DNA of 64,000 bases from Actinomadura sp. NBRC 104412. GTDB taxonomy: Bacteria > Actinomycetota > Actinomycetes > Streptosporangiales > Streptosporangiaceae. Positions 26,128 to 33,785 of the stretch are shown here, in pieces. How positions within the stretch are numbered: the stretch's first letter is position 1; every line of letters starts with the position of its first letter. The stretch is from NCBI RefSeq assembly GCF_030269515.1, contig NZ_BSTM01000002.1:248001-312000 (forward strand). The letters run 5' to 3'. The notes under the pieces were generated by a model. That model saw only the letters and a program-made list of their open reading frames with translations, did no database searches and was not told where the DNA came from. A program made the translations under genes and the position numbers.

Positions 26128-26835
26128 TCAGGGGAGGGGCGCGCGGGCGCGGGCCAGGTACACCATGTCGGGCTCGCCGCGCGGCACCGGCACCGGCAGC
26201 GCCTCCACGTGCGCGAACCGTTCCCGCAGCAGGTCCTCGAAGGCGGGCGCGGCGCCCGCGCTCCACACCGCCAGCACGCCCCGCGCGGTCAGCAGCCCGG
26301 CCAGCGCCCGCAGCCCGTCGCGCCCGTACAGGCGCGCGTTGCCCGGCGTGACCGTCCACTCCGGCCCGTTGTCGATGTCCAGGCACACCACGTCGAACCC
26401 GCCGTCCCCGCCCGCCGAGGCCAGCCAGCCGACCAGATCGGCGCGCACCGCCCGGACACGGGGATCGGACAGGGCGTCGCGCGAGAACGGCGCCAGCGGA
26501 CCGCCCGGGCCGTGCCAGGCGATCACGGCGGGCTCGCGCTCCACCACCGTCACCTCGGCCACCTGCGGCAGCCGCAGCGCCTCGGCCAGCGAGAACCCCA
26601 CGCCCAGCCCGCCGATCAGCACCCGCGCCGGCGCCGCCAGCCCCGCCGCGGCCGCGCGCACCAGCAGCCGCTCGGACTCCCCGTTACGGGTGTCCATGAG
26701 GAACACCCCGTTGCTGATGATCTCGTAGTGCCCGCCGTGCGCGCGGCGCAGCACCAGCTCGCCTCCCGCGCCCGCGCCCCGCTCGACCACGACGGGCTCG
26801 ACCACGACGGGCTCCCGCCGCCCCGGAATCGCCAT
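26128..26835 (-). CDS. Spermidine synthase-like methyltransferase-fold protein
   Basis: This 235-residue protein (start ATG 26835) has a Rossmann SAM/dcSAM core: RVLIGGLGVGFSLAEALR, VTVVEREPAVIAWH, and DVVCLDIDNGPEW. The N-terminus is HGGHYEIISNGVFLMDTRNGESERLLV, related to the N-terminal region of polyamine aminopropyltransferases. Many such actinobacterial proteins have no demonstrated polyamine activity. It is divergent from the HtrA gene. Confidence 0.82.
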   Translation of the reverse strand: MAIPGRREPVVVEPVVVERGAGAGGELVLRRAHGGHYEIISNGVFLMDTRNGESERLLVRAAAAGLAAPARVLIGGLGVGFSLAEALRLPQVAEVTVVEREPAVIAWHGPGGPLAPFSRDALSDPRVRAVRADLVGWLASAGGDGGFDVVCLDIDNGPEWTVTPGNARLYGRDGLRALAGLLTARGVLAVWSAGAAPAFEDLLRERFAHVEALPVPVPRGEPDMVYLARARAPLP

Positions 26836-26973
26836 GTCCCCGACCCTAAGGCCCGCGAGCCCCCGCCCGTGCACGCCCGCTTCCGTCCCTCGATGTCCGC
26901 TTACGGCGGACAGCGGGAACCGTCCTTCACCCTCCGGTGTTGTCGTGTAACGATGTAATCAACGGAGGTACGG

Positions 26974-27939
26974 ATGGACTCTCGACCCGACCCTCGTCCC
27001 GGCCCCGCCGAGGAGCCGCTGGACGCCTACTCCCGCGTGGTGTCGGCCGTCGCCGCCGAGCTCACCCCCCGCGTCGCCGGGCTGCGCGTGCGCCACGGCG
27101 GGCGCGAGGGCGCCGGATCGGCGGTGGTGTTCACCGCCGACGGGTTCCTGCTCACCAACGCCCACGTCGTCGGCCGCGCCCGCGACGGGCAGGCGTCCTT
27201 CGCCGACGGCACCACCACCTCCTTCACCGTGGTCGGCACCGACCCCCTGTCGGACCTGGCCGTGGTCCGCGCCGACGGCGCCACCCCCGGCCCCGTCACC
27301 CTCGGCGACAGCGACCGGCTCATCACCGGCCAGCTCGTCGTCGCCGTCGGCAACCCCCTCGGCCTGGCCGGATCGGTCACCGCCGGCGTGGTCAGCGCCC
27401 TGGGCCGCTCGCTGCCCACCCGCAGCGGCAACACCGCCCGCGTCATCGAGGACGTCATCCAGACCGACGCCGCCCTCAACCCCGGCAACTCCGGCGGCGC
27501 CCTGGCCGACTCCCGCGGCCACGTCGTCGGCGTCAACACCGCCGTCGCCGGCATCGGCGTCGGCCTGGCCGTCCCCATCAACGCCACCACCCGCCGCATC
27601 ATCGGCACGCTGATGCGCGACGGGCGGGTCCGCCGCGCCTTCCTCGGCGTGGTCGCCGCCCCCGTCCCGCTCCCGGCGTCCCTGCGCACCCGCCTGGGAC
27701 AGGACGAGGCCCTGCGCGTCGCCGAGGTCGTCGCCGGCAGCCCCGCCGACCGGGCCGGGCTGCGCCGCGGCGACCTGGTCCTCACCGCCGGCGGCGCCCC
27801 CGTCAGCCACGCCCAGAGCCTGCAGCGCCTGATGTTCGCCGACGCGATCGGACGCCCCCTGCCCATCACCGTCCTGCGCAACGGCGCCATGGTCGACGTC
27901 ATCGCCCAGCCCGTCGAACTGGACGCCGAGCACGCCTGA
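26974..27939 (+). CDS. HtrA/DegP-type trypsin-like serine protease with PDZ domain
   Basis: This 321-residue protein has the full catalytic triad: His in LLTNAHVV (about residue 67), Asp in DPLSDLAVV (about residue 95) and Ser in NPGNSGGAL (about residue 173). A single C-terminal PDZ domain runs from about residue 220 to 318 (SPADRAGLRRGDLVLTAGG). There is no signal peptide or transmembrane helix, so it is probably cytoplasmic or non-classically located, unlike most HtrA proteins. GGAGGT precedes the ATG. Confidence 0.92.
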   Translation: MDSRPDPRPGPAEEPLDAYSRVVSAVAAELTPRVAGLRVRHGGREGAGSAVVFTADGFLLTNAHVVGRARDGQASFADGTTTSFTVVGTDPLSDLAVVRADGATPGPVTLGDSDRLITGQLVVAVGNPLGLAGSVTAGVVSALGRSLPTRSGNTARVIEDVIQTDAALNPGNSGGALADSRGHVVGVNTAVAGIGVGLAVPINATTRRIIGTLMRDGRVRRAFLGVVAAPVPLPASLRTRLGQDEALRVAEVVAGSPADRAGLRRGDLVLTAGGAPVSHAQSLQRLMFADAIGRPLPITVLRNGAMVDVIAQPVELDAEHA

Positions 27940-28025
27940 CCCCGCACCTGACCCGGCGGTGAGTTCACCCGCGCTTGCACGCCAAGTAACGCCGCCGTAA
28001 CGTTCCGCCCACTATCGTTGTCAAA

Positions 28026-28040
28026 CGAAAATCATTGTCC
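28026..28040. promoter_or_regulatory. Zur-like (zinc uptake regulator) box
   Basis: CGAAAATCATTGTCC matches the actinobacterial Zur (FurB) consensus TGAAAATnATTTTCA at 12 of 15 positions. It sits 124 bases before the start of the secreted protein at 28164 and in front of the carbonic anhydrase. A short hairpin (TGTCCCC/GGGGACA, 28036-28052) overlaps its right side. Control by zinc is inferred. Confidence 0.45.
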
Positions 28041-28163
28041 CCGGCGGGGACACGCGCGCCCGCGCGCGATCACCCCGGGTGACCGGACCACCACACCGAA
28101 CACCACACCGAACGCCAGAGAGAACGCCGCACAGGCGGCACGCGACGACACGGGGGTGCGCAC

Positions 28164-28697
28164 GTGGGCTCCACCACGCGCAGGCGGCGGGACGCCGCGC
28201 GGCGCCCCGCCGCCCCCACCCCGATCCTGCTGCCCCTGCTGAGCGGCCTCCTGCTGCTCATCCTCGGCTCCGCCGTCCCCGGCGGCGCCGACACCGGCCC
28301 CGCCTTCCCCTCCCTCGGCCCCCATCCCGCCACCGCCACCTTCACCGGCACCGGCAGCGGTACCGGCAGGGCCTTCGACGCCCGTCCCGCCCTCGCCGCC
28401 ACCCTCGCCGCGTTCACCGCCGCCGCGGGCCTCGCACCCGACCTCCACGCCGCCCCCTGCGGCGAGGACGAACGCCCCCGCGAACGCGAAGGCGGCGGGC
28501 ACACCCAGGTCCGGCTGCGCTGCGCCACCTCCGACACCCGCCTGCTGAAGACCGCCGACCACCCCGCCCAGCGCTGCCCCGGCGCCCGGACCGCCACCGC
28601 CGCCGCGCGCCCGCCCGGCCACGACGGCCGGCCACCCGAGCCACGCGCACGCGACACGGCCACCACCACCGCCCTGCTCCAGGTCTTCCGCTGCTGA
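28164..28697 (+). CDS. Secreted or membrane-anchored protein of unknown function
   Basis: This 177-residue reading frame starts at GTG 28164 and has near 100 percent G/C third positions, which supports coding. A basic N-terminus is followed by a hydrophobic segment (ILLPLLSGLLLLILGSAV) that looks like a signal peptide or anchor. The mature part is Ala/Thr/Arg-rich with cysteines near residues 99, 120, 136 and 177. No family recognised. A Zur-like box lies upstream and a carbonic anhydrase gene 265 bases downstream. Confidence 0.6.
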   Translation: MGSTTRRRRDAARRPAAPTPILLPLLSGLLLLILGSAVPGGADTGPAFPSLGPHPATATFTGTGSGTGRAFDARPALAATLAAFTAAAGLAPDLHAAPCGEDERPREREGGGHTQVRLRCATSDTRLLKTADHPAQRCPGARTATAAARPPGHDGRPPEPRARDTATTTALLQVFRC

Positions 28698-28962
28698 CCC
28701 GGCGCCGCCCCCGCACGGGCGGCGCACCCACCGCTAGACCCGCGGCACGGCCGGCACACCCGCGCGACCCGTCATCCGCACGGCACCAGCGGCCACCGCA
28801 CGTCCCCTGACGACGGCGGCGCCCGCCGACGCCGCGCTGGCCGGCCGCACGACCGGCCCCGCACGATCGGCCCCGCACGATCGGCCGCGGAGCCGCCCCA
28901 GGCCCCCACGCCCGTACCCCGTGCCCGCCCCGGCAGGGCGGCCGCACCCTGGAGGATCCCGC

Positions 28963-29622
28963 ATGCGCTCGTTCGTCGAACACGCCCGCTCCTTCCGCGC
29001 CCGCATGGCCGCCGACGGCCGCCACCTGGCCTCCCTGGCCCGCGGGCAGGCGCCGCTGGCACTGTTCATCAGCTGCTCCGACTCCCGCGTGATGCCGTCC
29101 CTGATCACCGGGGCCCGCCCCGGCGAGCTGTTCGAGCTGCGCACCGCCGGCGGCATCGTCCCCCGCTACGACCTGGACCGGCCCGCCGGGGAGACCGCCA
29201 CCATCGAATTCGCCGTCAACGCCCTGGGCGTGGCCGACATCGTGGTGTGCGGCCACTCCCACTGCGCCGCCGTCACCGCCCTCACCCGCCGCGACCCCCT
29301 GCCCACCGTCCCCGCCCTGCGCCGCTGGCTCACCCACCCCGCCGCCGGCGACCCCGCCCGGGACACCCACGACGACCACGAAGATGACGCAGACCACGAA
29401 GAGCACGAGGAGCACGACCAGGGACGCAGGCAGCGCAAGGAACAGCGGCAGGAATCGGTGCGCCGCCACGTGCTCGCCCAGCTGGACCGGCTGCGCGGCT
29501 ACCCCTGCGTCGCCGAACGCCTCGCCCGCGGCCGCATCGCCCTGCACGGCTGGCTGTACGAGGTCGACACCGGCGCGGTCCTGGCCCACCGTCCCGCCAC
29601 CGGCGCCTTCGGGCCCCTGTGA
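28963..29622 (+). CDS. Beta-class carbonic anhydrase with acidic His-rich insertion
   Basis: This 219-residue enzyme hydrates CO2 to bicarbonate. Zinc ligands are Cys38 in ISCSDSR (with the Asp40-Arg42 dyad), His98 and Cys101 in GHSHC. Between residues about 134 and 155 there is an unusual run rich in Asp, Glu and His (THDDHEDD ... EEHEEHDQG), followed by RRQRKEQRQE, absent from ordinary family members and inserted before the C-terminal helices. ATG 28963 has GGAGG at 28951. The SulP transporter gene starts 17 bases after its stop, a pairing that suggests bicarbonate uptake or handling. Confidence 0.93.
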   Translation: MRSFVEHARSFRARMAADGRHLASLARGQAPLALFISCSDSRVMPSLITGARPGELFELRTAGGIVPRYDLDRPAGETATIEFAVNALGVADIVVCGHSHCAAVTALTRRDPLPTVPALRRWLTHPAAGDPARDTHDDHEDDADHEEHEEHDQGRRQRKEQRQESVRRHVLAQLDRLRGYPCVAERLARGRIALHGWLYEVDTGAVLAHRPATGAFGPL

Positions 29623-29639
29623 CCCCCCGGAGGACGATC

Positions 29640-31139
29640 ATGACGGACACCTCCGCCGCCCCGCCCGGCACGGGCGGACCCGCCTGGCGAGGCGACCTGA
29701 CCGCCTCCCTCGTGGTGTTCCTCGTCGCGCTGCCGCTGTGCGCCGGTGTCGCCGTCGCCTCCGGCGTGCCCGCCGAGCTCGGCCTGATCACCGGCATCGT
29801 CGGCGGGCTGGTCGCCGGCGCCCTGCCCGGCAGCAGCATCCAGGTCAGCGGCCCCGCCGCCGGCATGACCGTGCTGGTCTACGAGGCCGTCCACCGCCAC
29901 GGCCTGCCCGCCCTCGGCACGCTGGTGCTCGCCGCCGGGCTGCTGCAACTGCTGCTGGGCGCGCTGCGGCTGGGACGCTGGTTCCGCGCCATCTCCATCG
30001 CCGTCGTCGAGGGCATGCTCGCCGGGATCGGCCTGACCCTCATCGCCGGGCAGCTGTACGCCATGGCCGGGGTCACCGCACCCGAAACCGGACCCGGCAA
30101 GATCGCCGGGCTGCCCGGGCTCCTCACCGGCACCCACGCGCCACCCGGGGCACTGCCCGCCCTGGCCGCCTCCGCCGTGCTCGGCGCCGCCACCCTCGCC
30201 ATGCTGGCCGCCTGGCCACGCCTGCCCCGCCCCATCCGCGGCATCCCCGCGCCGCTGGCCGCCGTCGCCCTGGCCACCGCCGCCGTCCCCCTGCTCGGCC
30301 TGCCCGTCCAGCGCCTCCAGGTACAAGGACTGCTCGGCGCCATCCACCCGCCCGGCACCGACGGGCTCACCGCCCTCGCCGACACCGCCGCCCTGGGCAC
30401 CATCGCCGCGATCGCGCTCATCGCCTCCGCCGAAACCCTGTTCAGCGCCGCCGCCGTCGACCGCATGCACCACGGCCCCCGCACCGACTACGACAAGGAA
30501 CTGCTCGCCCAAGGCGCCGGCAACACCGTCTGCGGCGCACTGGGCGCCCTGCCCATGACCGCCGTCATCGTCCGCAGCGCCGCCAACGTCCAGGCCGGCG
30601 CCCGCACCAAGGCCGCCCGCATCATGCACGGCGCCTGGCTCCTGCTGTTCGCCGCGGCCGTCCCCGCCGCCCTCGGTCACATCCCCCTGCCCGCCCTGGC
30701 CGCCGTCCTCCTCCACGCCGGATGGAAACTGCTGCCCACCGGGCACCTCCCCGCCCTCTGGCGGCGGCACCGCGGCGAAGCGGTCATCCTGGTCTCCACC
30801 GCCACCGCCGTGCTCACCCTCAACCTCTTCGAAGGCGTCCTGCTCGGCCTCCTGCTGGCCGTGGTGAAAACCGCCTGGGAGACCTCCCACGTCGACCTGG
30901 AGGTCACCGACGACGGCGCCGGGCCCGTCCGCGTCGCCCTCACCGGCAACGCCACCTTCCTGCGCCTGCCCAGAATGCTCGACACCCTGGAAGAACTGCC
31001 CCGCGACCGCCCCATCCGCCTCGACCTGGCCGGCCTGCGCCACCTCGACCACGCCTGCCGCACCGCCCTCACCGCCTGGGCCGAACGCCGCACCGCCGAA
31101 GGCACCACCGCCCTCATCCCCCCACCCGCCGGCCCCTGA
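29640..31139 (+). CDS. SulP family anion (bicarbonate/sulfate) transporter with STAS domain
   Basis: This 499-residue protein has about 11 membrane segments with SulP hallmarks (VALPLCAGVAVASGVPAELG; PGSSIQVSGPAAGMTVL; ALIASAETLFSAAAVDRM; GAGNTVCGALGALPMTAV) and a short C-terminal STAS domain (VRVALTGNATFLRLP; RPIRLDLAGLRHLDHACRTAL). The ATG at 29640 is preceded by GGAGGACG. Being co-transcribed with a carbonic anhydrase, it most likely carries bicarbonate, as in other CA-SulP pairs; fused versions of the two exist. Substrate is inferred from context. Confidence 0.9.
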   Translation: MTDTSAAPPGTGGPAWRGDLTASLVVFLVALPLCAGVAVASGVPAELGLITGIVGGLVAGALPGSSIQVSGPAAGMTVLVYEAVHRHGLPALGTLVLAAGLLQLLLGALRLGRWFRAISIAVVEGMLAGIGLTLIAGQLYAMAGVTAPETGPGKIAGLPGLLTGTHAPPGALPALAASAVLGAATLAMLAAWPRLPRPIRGIPAPLAAVALATAAVPLLGLPVQRLQVQGLLGAIHPPGTDGLTALADTAALGTIAAIALIASAETLFSAAAVDRMHHGPRTDYDKELLAQGAGNTVCGALGALPMTAVIVRSAANVQAGARTKAARIMHGAWLLLFAAAVPAALGHIPLPALAAVLLHAGWKLLPTGHLPALWRRHRGEAVILVSTATAVLTLNLFEGVLLGLLLAVVKTAWETSHVDLEVTDDGAGPVRVALTGNATFLRLPRMLDTLEELPRDRPIRLDLAGLRHLDHACRTALTAWAERRTAEGTTALIPPPAGP

Positions 31140-31249
31140 CCCACCACCCCCAGGAAAGCGCGGGCGCACAGGCTGGGAGGGGGTATTCCCTCAGGTGCGG
31201 AAAGTGATCTTGCTGGGAAGCAAGTGATCAGTGGGTGGAGCACCCACGT

Positions 31250-31490
31250 TCTTCGAGGGGAGGACCACACGTCAGGCGGCCTGGGAACGGTTCACCCCGT
31301 TCCTGGCCTTCACCCCCGCCGTCCGCAAGCTGCTCTACACCAACGCGCCCGCGAACGCGCCGCCCCCGCCCAACGCGACGGCGGCGGACGCTCCGGCCAC
31401 CCCGCCCGCCTCATCGAGGGCCAGAAGACCTACGGGTGGGCCGAAGCCCTCAACGAACTCGCCGACGCCTACCCAGGCCGCATCCAGTAA
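31250..31490 (+). pseudogene. Degenerate IS256-family transposase remnant
   Basis: One frame reads AWERFTPFLAFTPAVRKLLY then TNA, close to the AWxxFxPFLxFPPxxRxxxYTTNAIE block of IS256-type (Mutator) transposases. A shifted frame then reads GWAEALNELADAYPGRIQ, matching the C-terminal GWKxALNxxxxxYxxRI end of the same proteins. The sequence between is compressed and frameshifted, and the N-terminal two-thirds including the DDE residues is gone. No terminal inverted repeats were found, so this is a dead fragment. Confidence 0.65.
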
Positions 31491-31575
31491 AGACAACCAG
31501 GCCCGCCACAAGATCATCTTCACACCCTTCGAGTTACAAGCTCGGCTGGGACATCGCTTGGGCCGTGGGCAAGGC

Positions 31576-31620
31576 ATGGCAGGGGGCGGCGTGGCAGGGG
31601 GCGGCGTGGCAGGGGAGGCG
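31576..31620. repeat. 15-bp tandem repeats
   Basis: Three near-identical copies of (A/G)TGGCAGGGGGCGGC lie head to tail, the last with two changes, in the gene-poor stretch between the transposase remnant and the radical SAM gene. Bases 31491-31575 show nothing else recognisable. Confidence 0.85.
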
Positions 31621-31648
31621 AGCCGGGTGGGCGGGTGCCTCACCCGCC

Positions 31649-31689
31649 GGGTCAGGTGGGCAGGGTCAGGTGGCAGGGTCAGGTGGGCA
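31649..31689. repeat. 13-14-bp tandem repeats across the radical SAM stop codon
   Basis: GGGTCAGGTGGGCA (31649-31662), a 13-base variant (31663-31675) and a third full copy (31676-31689) are consecutive, continuing into a partial fourth. On the minus strand the repeats carry the codons for LPT and the stop TGA of the radical SAM gene, followed by repeated stop contexts. Confidence 0.88.
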
Positions 31690-33589
31690 GGGTCAGTTGC
31701 TCGGGGACGGGGCGGGGCGGGGTCCGCGCGGCGGCGGGGGCTTGCGAGCCGGTGCGCCTTCGGGTGCCGCGGTGGCGGGAGGAGCGGCCCACGCCGTACT
31801 TGGCGGCCAGTTCGCGTACCTGCGCGGCGATGCGGTCCTGGTAGGCACGCGGCGCGTATGCGCCACGGGCGTACAGGCGCGCGTACGGGACGATCAGTTC
31901 CGGGTAGTGCTCGCGCAGCCACGACAGGTACCACTCGCGCGCCCCGGGACGCAGGTGCAGCGTGATCGGGGTGACCGATGTGGCGCCCGCCTCGGCGATC
32001 CGCTTCACCGCCGCCTCGAGCTGCGCGGGCGTGTCGGTCAGATACGGCAGCACCGGGCCCATCAGCACCGCGCACCCGATCCCCGCCTCGTTCAGCGCGG
32101 CGCACACCTCCAGCCGCCTGCCCGGCGCCGGCGTGCCCGGCTCCACCAGCCGCCACAGGTCACGATCTACGAACGCCGCCGACACCGCCGTGCTCACCTC
32201 GGTGCGCTCGGCCGCCTCCAGCAGCAGCGGCAGATCCCGCAGGATCAGCGCGCCCTTGGTCAGGATCGAGAACGGGTTGGCCGCGTCCCGCAGCGCCTCC
32301 AGGATCCCCGGCATCAGCCGGTAGCGGCCCTCGGCGCGCTGGTAGCAGTCCACGTTGGTGCCCATCGCGATGTGCTCGCCCCGCCACCGCGGCGCCGCCA
32401 GCTCCCGCCGCACCCGCTCGGCCGCGTTCACCTTCACCACGATCTTGGAGTCGAAGTCGGCGCCCGAGTCCAGATCCAGGTACTCGTGGGTCTTGCGGGC
32501 GAAACAGTTGTGCGACACCACGCCGCCGGCGATGAAGTCCCCGGTCCCGGTGGTGATGTCGTACAGGTCCGCCTCCAGACCCACGGCCTGGACCGACACC
32601 ACCCGCGTCCCCTCCGCGGCGCGCACCCGCGTCCCCTCCAGGGCACCGGCGGCCCCGTGCGTGCACGCGGGGTCCAGGACGTGCAGGAGCCGCAGCCGGG
32701 CCGCGCCGGTCAGGCCCAGCCAGCGCAGGGCCTCACCGGCACGCGCGGCCAGCGGCGAGCCGGGACGGGGGCCGCCCTCCAGCTCCAGGCCCGCGTCCCA
32801 GCAGCCCGCCAGGAACCCCTTCAGCCACCCCTCCGGTGCCGGGGCGGGCCAGGCGCCGCCGGGCAGGCCCGCATCCTGGGCGGGCGGCTCGCCGAGGAAA
32901 CGGCGTGCGCGGCGGCGCGCCGCGCACTCCAGCGCACGGAATTCCGGGGGCGCGGCCTGCGCGAGGGCGTGCAGGTAGCCGCGGCGGTAGTCGTCATCGT
33001 GCTTGGGCGGCTCGGCGAAGCCGCCGCCCATCCCGATCAGCACGTCGCCGGGGCGCAGCACGGGCCGGTCACCGGCGGCGGGGGACGGGGCGGCCTCGCC
33101 GGTGTGGGCGGCGACGTGGCACCAGCCGCGGCCGGTCAGGAACCGGTGGTCGGCGCTGGCGGTCAGGGCGGTGCCGTCACCGAGCCGCACCCGGTAGGCG
33201 GGCTTGCGCGTGCGCCAGTGGTCCAGCACCCGGGTCACCACGAGGCGGCGCCGTCCCGGGCCGGTGCCGTAGATCGCGTCGCCGGGACGCAGGTCGCGCA
33301 GCGGTACGGTACGGCCGTCGGCGGCCAGGACCGGCGTGTCGCCGTCCAGGCAGTACGAGCAGGCGTGCGAGCACCCCCGGTAGGGGTTGATCGTCCACCG
33401 GAACGGCACCCGGGACGCCTCGGGCACCCTGTTGATGATCGTCCTGGCGTGGATCTCATAGAAGGTCATCCCGCGGAACCCGGGCGTGTCGAACGTCCGT
33501 GCCACCGCGCCCCGCTCGATCAGCGGCGGCGCGGGCCCTGCGGCCCCGTCGCCGTCCCCCTCGACCAGCCGCAGATGGTCCCAGCGCAC
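31679..33589 (-). CDS. Rv2578c-family radical SAM protein interrupted in frame by an intein
   Basis: This 636-residue precursor contains a radical SAM domain most like mycobacterial Rv2578c: the N-terminal extein reaches NPYRGCSHACSY, the intein occupies residues 80-361, and the C-terminal extein resumes CFARKTHEYLDLDSGADFDS. After splicing the Cys-x3-Cys-x2-Cys cluster motif becomes CSHACSYC, so the intein splits the Fe-S motif and the third cysteine is the +1 splice residue. Later parts include MGTNVDCYQRAEGRYRLMPG and ITLHLRPGAREWYLSWL. The GTG at 33589 (VRWDHLRL) is chosen because related proteins begin there and GAGGGGGG precedes it. The LexA-like box at 33620-33635 lies just upstream. 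Substrate unknown. Confidence 0.92.
   Translation of the reverse strand: MRWDHLRLVEGDGDGAAGPAPPLIERGAVARTFDTPGFRGMTFYEIHARTIINRVPEASRVPFRWTINPYRGCSHACSYCLDGDTPVLAADGRTVPLRDLRPGDAIYGTGPGRRRLVVTRVLDHWRTRKPAYRVRLGDGTALTASADHRFLTGRGWCHVAAHTGEAAPSPAAGDRPVLRPGDVLIGMGGGFAEPPKHDDDYRRGYLHALAQAAPPEFRALECAARRRARRFLGEPPAQDAGLPGGAWPAPAPEGWLKGFLAGCWDAGLELEGGPRPGSPLAARAGEALRWLGLTGAARLRLLHVLDPACTHGAAGALEGTRVRAAEGTRVVSVQAVGLEADLYDITTGTGDFIAGGVVSHNCFARKTHEYLDLDSGADFDSKIVVKVNAAERVRRELAAPRWRGEHIAMGTNVDCYQRAEGRYRLMPGILEALRDAANPFSILTKGALILRDLPLLLEAAERTEVSTAVSAAFVDRDLWRLVEPGTPAPGRRLEVCAALNEAGIGCAVLMGPVLPYLTDTPAQLEAAVKRIAEAGATSVTPITLHLRPGAREWYLSWLREHYPELIVPYARLYARGAYAPRAYQDRIAAQVRELAAKYGVGRSSRHRGTRRRTGSQAPAAARTPPRPVPEQLTLPT
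32507..33352 (-). other. Intein (282 residues) inside the radical SAM CxxxCxxC motif
   Basis: The element begins with CLDGDTPVLAADG (block A with the nucleophile Cys1), has a block B-like TASADHRFLT segment, and ends IAGGVVSHN (blocks F and G, penultimate His and terminal Asn), followed by Cys+1. All splice residues are present, so splicing should work. A middle region of about 140 residues has degenerate LAGLIDADG helices: DYRRGYLHALAQ lacks the catalytic acidic end, and EGWLKGFLAGCWDAG is eroded. The homing endonuclease is thus probably dead. Inteins at this position of the Rv2578c family are known from related actinobacteria. Confidence 0.93.
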
Positions 33590-33619
33590 CCCGACCCCCC
33601 TCGTCGAACACCGGAACGA

Positions 33620-33635
33620 TAGAACGCGTGTTCGA
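33620..33635. promoter_or_regulatory. LexA (SOS) box
   Basis: TAGAACGCGTGTTCGA matches the actinobacterial LexA consensus TCGAACnnnnGTTCGA with a single mismatch. It is centred about 38 bases upstream of the radical SAM start on the minus strand. Flanking TCGAACAC (33604-33611) together with GTGTTCGA makes a wider dyad. Mycobacterial Rv2578c is, to my knowledge, also listed among LexA-box genes, which supports SOS control. Confidence 0.7.
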
Positions 33636-33785
33636 TGATCGCAAATGGGCGGGAACGATGGCGCAGGTGGGGGCGTTGGAGCCTGGAGGCCGCCTCCGGC
33701 GGCGGAATTTTTTACCACACGCGACCGAAGGGACAGCCACCGTTACGCGCGAACCATGCCGGCCCGTGCGTGACAATGGCGCATC

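Noticed and set aside
32507..33352. Insertion read as a frameshifted or chimeric gene
   Set aside because: It is one open frame with all intein splice residues and matched exteins, so it is an intein.
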